DNA of 64,000 bases from assembly GCA_034928535.1 (NCBI GenBank), contig JAYFOV010000029.1, forward strand, positions 1 to 64,000, read 5' to 3'. This document shows, piece after piece, positions 7,753 to 15,737 of this stretch (the stretch's first letter is position 1; every line of letters starts with the position of its first letter). The notes under the pieces were generated by a model. That model did no database searches, had not been told where the DNA came from, and saw only the letters and a list, made by a program, of their open reading frames with translations. A program made the translations under genes and the position numbers. This stretch comes from CAXXOK01 sp001604115. Its GTDB lineage: Bacteria; Bacillota; Clostridia; Christensenellales; Aristaeellaceae.

Positions 7753-7876
7753 TCCTTGACAGGTTCTTGAGAAACGCTAAACTCAGAACTTACGACGGCG
7801 GCTATCGTTCCGCTTGCTGATGAGTTCGTCGCCGTCGGCGATTGCCCAGCCGCGTTTCTCAAGGTTCTGTCAAGGA
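7753..7876. repeat. Large imperfect hairpin in the IS 3' region, MITE-like
   Basis: Arms 7753-7777 and 7852-7876 are 25-bp inverted repeats with 3 mismatches (TCCTTGACAGG...AAACGC). Inside, CGACGGCG and CGCCGTCG can pair as well. The 124-bp block sits between the orfB stop and the IS right end. Its shape is that of a small non-autonomous element or a structured RNA; no clear target duplication is seen. Confidence 0.6.
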
Positions 7877-8874
7877 TGGCGTCGAACGGGGAGTCAATTT
7901 GGATTTTTGATGTGAAAAGTTTCTGCATCACGTGTCCAGTTTTTGTTGACTACTGCAAGGAAATTGCTCTGGAGAACCTCCAAAAAGCGGGGTATAATCC
8001 GCGTAAAAACCTGCAAAGATGTGACCCTGAATACGAGGCCCTGAAAAAGTCGATAGTCGAGCTTGGGATGATCGACCCGATTGTCTGGAACGAGCGCACC
8101 GGGACGGTGGTCGGTGGCCACCAGCGCCTGTCAGTGCTGGCTGATCTGGGCTATACCACCGCACCATGCTTCGTGGTTGACCTCTCGCCCGAGCAGGAGA
8201 AGCAGGCGAACGTCCGACTCAATAGCATCAAGGGCGCCTGGGACTATGACAAGCTGGCGGAGCTGATTTCGGAGTTTACGCCGGAGGAAGTAAGTGCCGC
8301 GAATTTCGACCCCAAGGACCTGCAAGCCCTGTATGCCCGTGAGGATGCGCTCAGGGAGGATGATTTCGATGTGGAGGAATCGCTGGCCAGCCATACGGTG
8401 CCTCGCACGAAGCCCGGCGATATCATCCAGCTGGGTGAACATCGCCTGATGTGCGGTAGCGCCACCGTGACGGCGGACGCCGACCGCCTGTTTGGCGGCA
8501 GGGCGGCGGACATGATCTTCACCGACCCGCCTTACAACGTGGACTATCACGGCGGCACCGATGAGAAGCTGTCCATCCTGAACGACAAAATGGCGGAGGA
8601 GGCGTTCTTCAAATTCCTGCTGGAGGCGTTCACCAACATGACCGCGCACCTGAAAAGCGGGGGCGCGGTTTATGTTTGCCACGCGGACAGCGAAGGCGTG
8701 AACTTCCGGCGCGCGTTTCAGGACGCCGGGCTTGCCCTCAAGCAGTGCCTGGTATGGGTGAAAAACGCGCTGGTGCTGGGGCGGCAGGATTACCACTGGC
8801 AGCATGAACCGATGATAGAGGTATTCGCATTTATCGGCCATATCCAATTCGACGGAAGCAAGGAGGTGATGACG

Positions 8875-9477
8875 ATGCTCAGTGAACCCGGTTTTCGCCG
8901 ATCGCACTGCTGCCCGACCAGCTTTCGCGCGGTGGAGCAAGGCGCGGACAAGTATATCGAAGGGTACTTTGCGACGTTCACGGGCACCTACGAGCTGTGG
9001 CCGGGGGCTATGGAAAGCGTGGACCCACATGCCTTTGACGGCACGCTGGCCGATGACGTGCGTGCCCTGATCGACCATGAAACGCGGCTGGTGCTGGGGC
9101 GCACAAAGGCGGGAACGCTTTCGCTGCGCGTGGATGAACACGGCCTGTGGGGCAGCATCCGCGTGAACCCCGAGGATAGCGACGCCATGAACCTGTACAC
9201 CCGCGTGCAGCGCGGAGATGTGGACCAGTGCTCGTTCGGCTTTGACATCCTCGATGAGAAAACCGAGTACCGCGAGGATGGGTCCGTCCACTGGACGCTG
9301 CTCAAGGTGAAGCTCTACGAGGTGAGCTGCGTGACGTTCCCCGCCTACGAGGACACCTCCGTTACCGCCCGCAGGCACGATCTGGCGGGCATGAAGAAGC
9401 GCGCGCACGACGAATGGAAGGCGCGCATGAAAGGAAGGCTACAAAACCATGGCACTCAGACAACTGATTCTCGGTAA
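8875..9477 (+). CDS. HK97-type prohead maturation protease
   Basis: A 200-residue protein. DKYIEGYFATF near residue 25 is the usual N-terminal strand of the family; H68 (LIDHETRLVLGRT) and S120 (CSFGF) match the catalytic His and Ser of HK97 gp4-type proteases. It cuts the capsid scaffold part. AGGAGG at 8861-8866 is 8 bases before ATG 8875, so the native protease start is probably intact even though the frame is open into the methylase upstream. The 3' end overlaps the capsid gene by 29 bases. Terminase and portal genes, which should precede it, are absent. Confidence 0.88.
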   Translation: MLSEPGFRRSHCCPTSFRAVEQGADKYIEGYFATFTGTYELWPGAMESVDPHAFDGTLADDVRALIDHETRLVLGRTKAGTLSLRVDEHGLWGSIRVNPEDSDAMNLYTRVQRGDVDQCSFGFDILDEKTEYREDGSVHWTLLKVKLYEVSCVTFPAYEDTSVTARRHDLAGMKKRAHDEWKARMKGRLQNHGTQTTDSR

Positions 9478-10909
9478 GAAAATTCAGGCGCTGACCGCCC
9501 AGCGGGACGCGCTGCGCAACGGCGACGCGGATTTTGCGACCCGCGCCGCCGCGCTGGCTACCCGTGAGGATGTACTGGCCGCTGCGCTGAACGAAATGAC
9601 GGCGGATACGCCGGAGGAAGACCGGCAGGCGGTGGAGGGCGACGTGAACCAGCTTGAGGCTGATCGCGCGGCGCTCACTCAGGAACAGGATATCCACAAC
9701 CAGCAGGTGGCGGACATCGAGGAACAAATTCGCGCGCTTCAACAGGAGCTGGACGACCTCAACGCCCGCGCGGCGACCCCCGCCACGCCTGCCGCGCCCG
9801 TACCCAGCCAGACCCATGAAAGAGAGGATGAACACCCTATGGCAAACCGTACCCGGTTTTTCGGCATGAACAACCAGGAGCGCGACGCGTTCCTCGCCCG
9901 GCAGGATGTGAAGGACTTCCTGCAGCGTGTGCGCGATTTCGGCGGCCAGAAGCGCGCCGTATCCGGCGCGGAGCTGAACATTCCCGATACCGTGCTGCCC
10001 CTGATCCGCGAGAACATCGACAAGTACAGCAAGCTTATTTCCAAGGTGTACTTCAAGGCCGTAAAGGGCACCGCCCGCCAGAACATCGCAGGCAGCATTC
10101 CCGAGGCCGTGTGGACGGAAATGAAGGGCAAGATCAACGAGCTGGCCATTTCCTTTTCGCAGGTGGAGGTGGACGGCTACAAGGTAGCTGGCTACATTCC
10201 CATCCACAACAGCCTGCTGGAGGACAGCGACCTTGCGCTGGCCACCGAGATTCTGACCGCCATCGGTCAGGCCATCGGCTACGCGCTGGACAAGGCCATC
10301 GTGTATGGCACCGGCATCAAGATGCCCCTGGGCATCGTGCCCCGGCTGGCGCAGACCGCCGAGCCGGACGGCTACGGCGAAAACGCCCGCCAGTGGGTCG
10401 ACCTGCATACCAAGAACATTCTGGCCGTTCGCGGCGGCACTGCGGGCAACTACACCCAGCTGACGGGCATCGACCTGTTCAAGGGTATTGCCAAAGCCGC
10501 CAAAGCGGCCAAGGGCAAGTACAGCCGCGGCGTGAAAGTGTGGCTGATGAACGAAGGCACCCACCAGACCATCAACATCGAGGCCATGAGCATCAACGCC
10601 AGCGGCGCGATCGTGTCCGGCTTGGGCAGCACCATGCCGGTGATCGGCGGTGAGATCATCGAGCTGGACTTCATCCCAGATGGCGAGATCATCTACGGCT
10701 ACGCGGATGAATACCTGCTGGTGGAGCGCAAGGGTATTCAGCTGGCGATGAGCGAGCATGTGCTCTTCCTGGAGGACATCACGCTGTACAAGGGCACCGC
10801 GCGTTATGACGGCCTGCCGGTGATCGCGGAGGGCTTTGCAGCCATCGCCATCGGTGGCGGTGTGCCCACCACCAGCGTGGCGTTTGTGGCCGACGCGGCC
10901 AACGCGTAA
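9449..10909 (+). CDS. HK97-fold major capsid protein
   Basis: A 486-residue protein. Residues 1-125 are a charged coiled coil (the delta/scaffold part) ending in a Pro/Ala-rich linker; from about 130 the HK97 capsid fold follows, with the N-arm and E-loop, VDGYKVAGYIPIHNSLLEDS, the A-domain and the C-terminal LYKGTARYDGLPVI. The partner protease upstream would remove the N-terminal part during maturation. AAAGGAAGG precedes ATG 9449. The gene appears complete, in contrast to the damaged packaging genes. Confidence 0.92.
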   Translation: MALRQLILGKKIQALTAQRDALRNGDADFATRAAALATREDVLAAALNEMTADTPEEDRQAVEGDVNQLEADRAALTQEQDIHNQQVADIEEQIRALQQELDDLNARAATPATPAAPVPSQTHEREDEHPMANRTRFFGMNNQERDAFLARQDVKDFLQRVRDFGGQKRAVSGAELNIPDTVLPLIRENIDKYSKLISKVYFKAVKGTARQNIAGSIPEAVWTEMKGKINELAISFSQVEVDGYKVAGYIPIHNSLLEDSDLALATEILTAIGQAIGYALDKAIVYGTGIKMPLGIVPRLAQTAEPDGYGENARQWVDLHTKNILAVRGGTAGNYTQLTGIDLFKGIAKAAKAAKGKYSRGVKVWLMNEGTHQTINIEAMSINASGAIVSGLGSTMPVIGGEIIELDFIPDGEIIYGYADEYLLVERKGIQLAMSEHVLFLEDITLYKGTARYDGLPVIAEGFAAIAIGGGVPTTSVAFVADAANA

Positions 10910-10924
10910 GGGGAGGCGGGAACC

Positions 10925-11203
10925 ATGGCTGCGAGAAAGAAAGCGGTTGTTACGGAGACTGGGGAATCTGCCGCGCAAACGGTGGATTCGCCCTTTAACC
11001 GTACCTTGAAATACGGCGCGGACGGCGATGATGTAAAAGTATTGCAAGCCGCGCTGCTGGCCGCTGGCGGCGATGTGGCGGAAACCGGCGTGTATGACCT
11101 GCGCACGGTGCGTGCTGTACAGCGCCTGCAGCGGCAAAGGGGACTGCCCGCCAGCGGCATCATCGGTAAGCACGACTACGCAGCGCTTCTTGGCAATGCG
11201 TAA
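10925..11203 (+). CDS. Peptidoglycan-binding-domain protein in the head module
   Basis: A 92-residue protein. A Lys-rich start is followed by a single PG_binding_1 domain (LKYGADGDDVKVLQAALLAAGGDV...GVYDLRTVRAVQRLQR...GIIGKHDYAALLG) that fills nearly the whole chain. The fold normally binds cell-wall muropeptides in endolysins. It lies between capsid and head-tail connector genes, a place sometimes used for capsid decoration proteins. GGGGAGG precedes the ATG. The domain is clear; its role on the particle is inference. Confidence 0.8.
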   Translation: MAARKKAVVTETGESAAQTVDSPFNRTLKYGADGDDVKVLQAALLAAGGDVAETGVYDLRTVRAVQRLQRQRGLPASGIIGKHDYAALLGNA

Positions 11204-11228
11204 GCCGGGATAAGGAGGGCGCTTGCGG

Positions 11229-11513
11229 ATGGCATACGAACCGACCACCACACTGGCGTTGGTGAAAGCCAGGCTCAACCGGCTTGCGTCCGACACGTCG
11301 CTGGACGAATATTTGACCAAGCGAATCGAGGCGGCGGTCGCCGAACTGAAGCGCTCCGGCATCACGCTGGATGCTGCGCAGCCAGACGATGTGATGTTCT
11401 GCTCGGATTATGTGGTGTGGCAATACCAATGCCGCGATGCAAACAGCGGCATGCCCGAATGGCTGCGGCTGCGCAGGCGCGAAAGGTGGCTGAACGAGCA
11501 TGCTACTGGATAA
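11229..11513 (+). CDS. Phage head-tail connector (gp6-like)
   Basis: A 94-residue helical protein, MAYEPTTTLALVKARLNRLASD...YLTKRIEAAVAEL, of the size and composition of gp6-like connectors that form a ring below the portal. AAGGAGGGC at 11212-11220 favours ATG 11229 over the TTG at 11223. The next gene overlaps its end by 14 bases. The ring would have no portal partner encoded in this prophage. Confidence 0.7.
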   Translation: MAYEPTTTLALVKARLNRLASDTSLDEYLTKRIEAAVAELKRSGITLDAAQPDDVMFCSDYVVWQYQCRDANSGMPEWLRLRRRERWLNEHATG

Positions 11514-11850
11514 GGGTATCTGCAGCATCTTCCGTAAAAAAGACATTTCCCCGGCCGGAGGGAAACCCCGGGATGGCTATGAGCGGATATACCAATCCTG
11601 GTATGGGGAGCTGTCCTTTGAGACGGCTCCCTTTCAAGCTACCGGGGCGCGGACGGATGTAAAAACCGCCGCGCGTATCCGCATCCACCAGAACCGGGCC
11701 ATCGATCCCCACGATGTGCTGGTGCTGCTGGAAGTGCCGGAAATGCCGGAAACGGCGCGGCGGCTGGACGTGACGCGTGCGTTTCACGGGACGGACGAAG
11801 AAAACGGCCAGCCGATCACCGACCTGACGCTTGCGGAGGTGGAAGCATGA
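11500..11850 (+). CDS. Phage head closure/adaptor-type protein
   Basis: A 116-residue protein in the slot of head-closure or stopper proteins. Strand-rich sequence (ELSFETAPFQATG, then RIRIHQNRAIDPHDVLVL) and a central acidic loop fit this group, but similarity to a named family is weak. It overlaps the connector gene by 14 bases and the following gene by 4 (ATGA), so translation is coupled. Confidence 0.6.
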   Translation: MLLDKGICSIFRKKDISPAGGKPRDGYERIYQSWYGELSFETAPFQATGARTDVKTAARIRIHQNRAIDPHDVLVLLEVPEMPETARRLDVTRAFHGTDEENGQPITDLTLAEVEA

Positions 11851-12155
11851 CCTTGGAGGAATTCAAGGCGGTTCTGCTGGAAGCGGACCCGAAAGCCAAG
11901 CGCTACAGCACCAAAGAGCGCGGAAACTTCACCGTATGGAGAGAATACGAACGTTTGTGCGCGTTCGCGGACGGGGAGAACCAGGGCGGCTGGAAGGTGC
12001 AGATCGATCGCTACACCACCGAGGAAAACGACGCTGTGGCGGAGGCTATCCTTGCCGCGCTGGACGCGCAGGACAACATCGCCTATCAACACTTAGTGGA
12101 TTATGACCCGGAAACGGAAACCATCCGACACATATTCGACTGTGAGGTGGGATGA
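11847..12155 (+). CDS. Prophage head-tail joining protein of unknown family
   Basis: A 102-residue acidic protein starting at an ATGA overlap and ending where the next GTG begins. Composition (WREYERLCAFADGENQGGW, then an Ala/Asp-rich helix and DYDPETETIRHIFDCEV) resembles small clostridial phage proteins found between the connector and gp10-like genes. Placement suggests a tail-terminator or joining role. Confidence 0.6.
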   Translation: MTLEEFKAVLLEADPKAKRYSTKERGNFTVWREYERLCAFADGENQGGWKVQIDRYTTEENDAVAEAILAALDAQDNIAYQHLVDYDPETETIRHIFDCEVG

Positions 12156-12611
12156 GTGGCGAAATTCCAATCCGTGAACGTGGATGAAATGGCGCGCGAG
12201 CTACAGCGCCTGGGGCAGGCGACCAGCCCCATGGCGCGGGAAATGGTGGCCGAGGGTGCGCAGGTGCTGGTGACTACGTGGAAGCGCGTGATTCGCAGCC
12301 TGCGGCACGTGGATACCGGCGATATGGAAGCCAGCGTGCGCGCGGATGATCCCACCCAGGGCGGCGGGCGCACGGTTTCGGAAATCTACCCGCGCGGGGT
12401 GGACAAAAAAGGCGTGCGCAACGCCGAGAAAGCCTTCCTGCTGCACTACGGCTGGCAGGCGGGCAAGCCCGCGCGCGGGAAAAAGGGCTCAAAAGGCCGC
12501 AAGGGAAGCTACCGGGGCGACCACTTTGTAGATACCGTGGAAGAAGAATGTGCCGAAGCGGTCGATTACGCCATGGAAAGCGTAATGAACCGCCATTTGA
12601 AAGGAGACTGA
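12156..12611 (+). CDS. HK97 gp10-like tail-completion protein
   Basis: A 151-residue protein beginning at GTG 12156, directly after the previous TGA. N-terminal helix (VDEMARELQRLGQATSPMAREMV), then VDTGDMEASVR and a basic Gly/Lys-rich stretch (RGKKGSKGRKGS) before a helical end match the gp10 family that completes the head-tail joint. The downstream tail tube gene starts 3 bases later, so both are probably co-translated. Confidence 0.7.
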   Translation: MAKFQSVNVDEMARELQRLGQATSPMAREMVAEGAQVLVTTWKRVIRSLRHVDTGDMEASVRADDPTQGGGRTVSEIYPRGVDKKGVRNAEKAFLLHYGWQAGKPARGKKGSKGRKGSYRGDHFVDTVEEECAEAVDYAMESVMNRHLKGD

Positions 12612-12613
12612 CC

Positions 12614-13207
12614 ATGCCTAAAATCGGAATTATGAAACCGACCTTTGCCAGGATCACGGCGGAGCCGGAGAACGCCGCCATCACCTACGCGGCGGGCAAG
12701 GTATTTGCCCATGCCACGGAGGCGAGCGTGACCTACCAGAAAAACGACAGCACCCTGCACGCGGATGATACCGTCCAGGAAAGCGACACCAGCGTGACGG
12801 GTGCGGAGATCACGCTCGGGCTGGACGATATCGCCGAGGAATACCAGACCGACCTGCTGGGCGTTGCGAAAAGCGGGCTGGCCGGTGCCGAGGAGTACGA
12901 AATCACCAGCGACAGCGCGCCTTACGTGGGCGTGGGCTATGTGGAGGTGCGCAAGCGTAATCACGTCATCAGCTACATGGCCAACTGGTTTCACAAGGTG
13001 CAGTTCGGCGTGCCGGACGAAAGCGCCAAAACGAAGGCTGAGAAGATCGAGTTCCAGACCCCCACCATCAAGGGCAAGGCCATGGGCGTGTACCTGGACG
13101 ATACGGGCGTGCTGCGCTATAAGACCAGCAAGCCCTGCACCACGCTGGCCGCTGCGCTCAGCTGGCTGGCGACCAAGGCGAACATGGCCGCGGGCGGCGG
13201 CGAATAA
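12614..13207 (+). CDS. Phage major tail tube protein
   Basis: A 197-residue strand-rich protein with the features of phi13-type major tail proteins: KIGIMKPTFA at the start, ATEASVTYQKNDSTLHADD, LGLDDI, and YVGVGYVEVRKR. These form the tube hexamers. AAAGGAG precedes ATG 12614; a longer frame from 12548 lies inside the gp10-like gene and is rejected. In intact relatives two tail-chaperone frames and the tape measure gene follow; here they are almost entirely missing. Confidence 0.85.
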   Translation: MPKIGIMKPTFARITAEPENAAITYAAGKVFAHATEASVTYQKNDSTLHADDTVQESDTSVTGAEITLGLDDIAEEYQTDLLGVAKSGLAGAEEYEITSDSAPYVGVGYVEVRKRNHVISYMANWFHKVQFGVPDESAKTKAEKIEFQTPTIKGKAMGVYLDDTGVLRYKTSKPCTTLAAALSWLATKANMAAGGGE

Positions 13208-13218
13208 CGGAGGGCAGC

Positions 13219-13737
13219 ATGCGAAAGATCCTGCAAAAGCGGGAAACGGCGGTGACGGCTGCACGCAGCGTATCCACCGGCGCGAAGAACGCGCTTTCGG
13301 CCTACGCGGCCTTCTACGGCATGGGCCAGGCCAACATGAACGGATTCATTGCCGGGCTTATGAGCCGCAGCCAGGCGGTGACGGACGCCATCCAGACCCT
13401 GATGGCTGAAGCCATCCAGGCAGCACGGGATACACTGGGCATCCAGAGCCCCAGCCGTGTGTTTGCGCAGATCGGCGCCTATGCAGCGGACGGGTACAGC
13501 CTGGGCTTTGCCGAGCGGATGAACGCGGCGGAGCGGTTGATCCAGCAACGGCTGAACCAGAGCGCAAAGGCAGCGGTCATCGGGCTGGACGAAGGCAGAC
13601 GCGAATCCAGCAGCCGCACGGCGGGCGGGGGCATTCACATTACCCAGCATGTATACGCCAACGAAACCAGCTATGCCGGACAGCAGCGGGAAGCGGCAAG
13701 ACAGCTGCGCGTGATCGCGCGCCAGATACGGGGGTGA
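13219..13737 (+). pseudogene. C-terminal remnant of the tail tape measure protein
   Basis: A 172-residue frame. From about residue 15 it matches the end of phage tape measure proteins: repeated Ala-rich helices, the hallmark LGIQSPSRVFAQIGAYAADG, and the end HVYANETSYAGQQREAARQ. A full tape measure protein is usually 700 or more residues. The first dozen residues (MRKILQKRE) follow a good GGAGGG site and probably derive from the missing tail-chaperone gene, so a deletion fused the two in frame near 13250. Tail length could not be set normally by this product. Confidence 0.8.
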
Positions 13738-13741
13738 AAGG

Positions 13742-14623
13742 ATGATCGAACGCCTGTATTACACCAACGCACAGGGGCAGACCATAGAACTTTCGGTTCA
13801 ATCGGACTTTCATGTGAACGTATCGCGGGATGTGGAAGGGATGAACGATGTGAATTGCAAAGTGAATACCGCCACCACCATGGGACGCGACGGCGAGCGC
13901 TTCCTCTCCAGCACCATGGAGGCGCGGGATATTGAGATCACCGGGCACCTGCGCGCCACAGCCCTTGCCCGGCAGATGGAACTGCGCCGGCAATTAAACC
14001 ATGCCTTAAGCCCCAAAGGGCGCGGGACACTGACCTATGTGTGCGGCGAGCTGAAGCGGCAGATCGACTGCTACGCGGAGAAAAGCCCCAGCTACACGCC
14101 GGGGCGGTGGCCCAGATTTATGATCCAGCTGCGTTGCCCTTCTCCCTTCTGGCGGGAGACCCACGAGCGCGAGGTGCCGGTGGTCACATGGACGGGCTCC
14201 ATGGAGTTTGACGAAGATAGCGGGCTGGAACTGGGAGGAACATGGGAGATCGGCGCGCGAAGCGCAGAGCGGATCGTCACCGTGGAAAACACCGGGGATG
14301 TGCCGGGCGGCATGGCGGTGGTGTTCATCGCCCAGGGCGCGGTGGTAAACCCCTACCTGACCAATGCCCAGACGCAGGAAACCATCCGCCTGAAAACCTC
14401 CATGCAGGCGGGTGACCAGATTGTGGTGACCACAGGATACGGTCAGAAGGAAGCTGTGCTGGTGCGAGCGTGCGTGCGGACGAGCATTTTTCGGCTGCTG
14501 GCGGCGGAGAGCGTTTTTCTGCAGCTGGAGACAGGCGAAAACCTGCTCGCTTTCGGCGCGCAAAGCGGTGAGGACAACCTGAACGTGACCGTGCGCCACA
14601 CCAATGAATACGTGGGGGTATAG
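13742..14623 (+). CDS. Distal tail protein (Dit-like)
   Basis: A 293-residue protein of the siphovirus tail-component family: an N-terminal beta domain with GMNDVNCKVN and DGERFLSSTMEARDIEITG, the RQLNHALSPKGRGTLTY turn, a PGRWPRFMIQLRCPSPFW segment, and a C-terminal beta domain. Dit hexamers form the hub at the tail tip. The start is four bases after the tape measure stop, with GAAAGG upstream. It appears complete. Confidence 0.82.
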   Translation: MIERLYYTNAQGQTIELSVQSDFHVNVSRDVEGMNDVNCKVNTATTMGRDGERFLSSTMEARDIEITGHLRATALARQMELRRQLNHALSPKGRGTLTYVCGELKRQIDCYAEKSPSYTPGRWPRFMIQLRCPSPFWRETHEREVPVVTWTGSMEFDEDSGLELGGTWEIGARSAERIVTVENTGDVPGGMAVVFIAQGAVVNPYLTNAQTQETIRLKTSMQAGDQIVVTTGYGQKEAVLVRACVRTSIFRLLAAESVFLQLETGENLLAFGAQSGEDNLNVTVRHTNEYVGV

Positions 14624-14625
14624 GC

Positions 14626-15732
14626 ATGCAGCTGATGGTATACAGCCCGGCTATGGATGCGTTGGGCATGTTGGAGGCGTATCGATCCCTGATCTGGACG
14701 CGGCGGTACCAGACCCCGGGGGAAGTACGGCTGCTGACCCCCTACCGAAGCGAGGATGCACGGCACCTGACGCAGGGTAATCTGCTGATGCTGCGCGGGG
14801 GCAGTGAGGCGGTGGAGATCGAGTATGTAGGCATGATGCAAACCCCGGACGGGGAAGAGATGATCGAAGTATCCGGACGCACGCTGATGTGCTGGCTGGA
14901 AAGGCGGCATACGATCCGGCAGGTGGTCGCCTCCGGACGCGTAGCGCACGAGTTGCTGTTTCAGCTGTTTGCGGAGAACATGACCGCGCCCGCAGATGAC
15001 AAACGGCGCTTTCCCAACACCACCGTGCAGGTGGTGCGCGCGCCGCAAGTGATCGAGGATTACGCCAGCCAGGAAAGGGCGCTGCTGATCGACACAGTGG
15101 GCGATCTGCTGACAACCCTTGATCTGGGGCTTTCGGTCAGTACGGATACGGCGGCTAAAACACACTACATCACCGTATACCAGGGGCTTGACCGCACGGT
15201 GGAGCAGACCTACCAGGAGCCGTGCATCTTTTCGGCTGAACTGGATGTGCTGGGCGCGCACAGCTTTATAAGCGCCACCGAGGGATACCGCAATGTGGCC
15301 TATGTGTACGGTGCGGATCACACGGCGGTGATCGGGGACGCGTTTGCGGGCGTGCAGCGCCGGGAAGTGGTGGTGGAGGCCAGCGACATTGCCCAAACCT
15401 ATACGGATGAGAACGGGGAAAGTGTGACGATCACGCAAACGCAGCTGAACAATGCGCTCAAGCAGCGCGGCCTGCAGCAACTGAGCAGCCTTAGGCCGGA
15501 GCAGACATTGACCGCCGCGCTGACCCCGGACACGCCCCTGCACTACGGAACGGATTTTGACCTGGGTGACCGCGTGACCTGCCTTGACCGGCGCTGGGGC
15601 GTGGCCATGAACGCGCGCATTACGGAAATTACGCAGGTGTGGCAGAACAACGAAGCAACGCTGGAGCTGGTGTTTGGGGAAGGCACCCCGAGCCTACGCG
15701 CCGCGCTGCGCAACTACGCAAAGGGAAGGTAA
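14626..15732 (+). CDS. Siphovirus ReqiPepy6 Gp37-like tail hub protein
   Basis: A 368-residue protein. RRYQTPGEVRLLTPY near residue 25, VSGRTLMCWLERR, and the C-terminal YGTDFDLGDRVTCLDRRWGVAMNARITEI are characteristic of the Gp37-like family found after Dit in clostridial phages. It corresponds to the tail-associated hub or baseplate lysozyme-like position. It begins 3 bases after the Dit stop and is followed 6 bases later by the fibre gene. Confidence 0.82.
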   Translation: MQLMVYSPAMDALGMLEAYRSLIWTRRYQTPGEVRLLTPYRSEDARHLTQGNLLMLRGGSEAVEIEYVGMMQTPDGEEMIEVSGRTLMCWLERRHTIRQVVASGRVAHELLFQLFAENMTAPADDKRRFPNTTVQVVRAPQVIEDYASQERALLIDTVGDLLTTLDLGLSVSTDTAAKTHYITVYQGLDRTVEQTYQEPCIFSAELDVLGAHSFISATEGYRNVAYVYGADHTAVIGDAFAGVQRREVVVEASDIAQTYTDENGESVTITQTQLNNALKQRGLQQLSSLRPEQTLTAALTPDTPLHYGTDFDLGDRVTCLDRRWGVAMNARITEITQVWQNNEATLELVFGEGTPSLRAALRNYAKGR

Positions 15733-15737
15733 GGGCG

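Larger units (their letters stand above)
6342..7957 (+). mobile_element. IS3-family insertion sequence, 1616 bp
   Basis: Ends are 5'-TG...CA-3'. The left 27 bases (6342-6368) and the reverse complement of the right 27 (7931-7957) match at 20 of 27 positions, with a shared inner CTGGACACG. The element is flanked by AGG on both sides (6339-6341 and 7958-7960), a 3-bp target duplication typical of the IS150 group. Removing one AGG and the element restores the methylase frame, which fixes the ends. GC content is visibly lower than in the flanks. About 240 bases between orfB and the right end are longer than usual and contain a large hairpin. Confidence 0.92.
6320..8868 (+). pseudogene. ParB-domain DNA methylase, split by IS and truncated
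   Basis: The gene starts at GTG 6320 after AAGGGGGG and runs GTG-AAG-CCT-TAT-GAA-CTC-AAG before the IS at 6342. Removing the IS plus one AGG copy restores the frame exactly (KPYELKEIALENLQKAGYNP). After the IS come a ParB-like domain (GGHQRL at about 8110) and an adenine/cytosine-N4 methylase domain with motif IV DPPYN at about 8526, then WQHEP. The remaining methylase C-terminus is missing: the frame runs on into the prohead protease without a stop. The methylase is therefore inactive on two counts. An ATG in the IS right end could still start a fusion protein. Confidence 0.85.

Noticed and set aside
7876..9477. Single 533-codon gene from the IS end through methylase and protease
   Set aside because: The first codons lie inside the IS and the two halves belong to different families; it is a chance fusion of a split methylase and the protease, though a hybrid protein could be made.
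9362..11365. Long minus-strand open frame (667 codons) opposite protease and capsid genes
   Set aside because: It is the shadow of the GC-rich phage genes; the + strand products have clear families and ribosome binding sites, the minus translation has no domain and odd composition.
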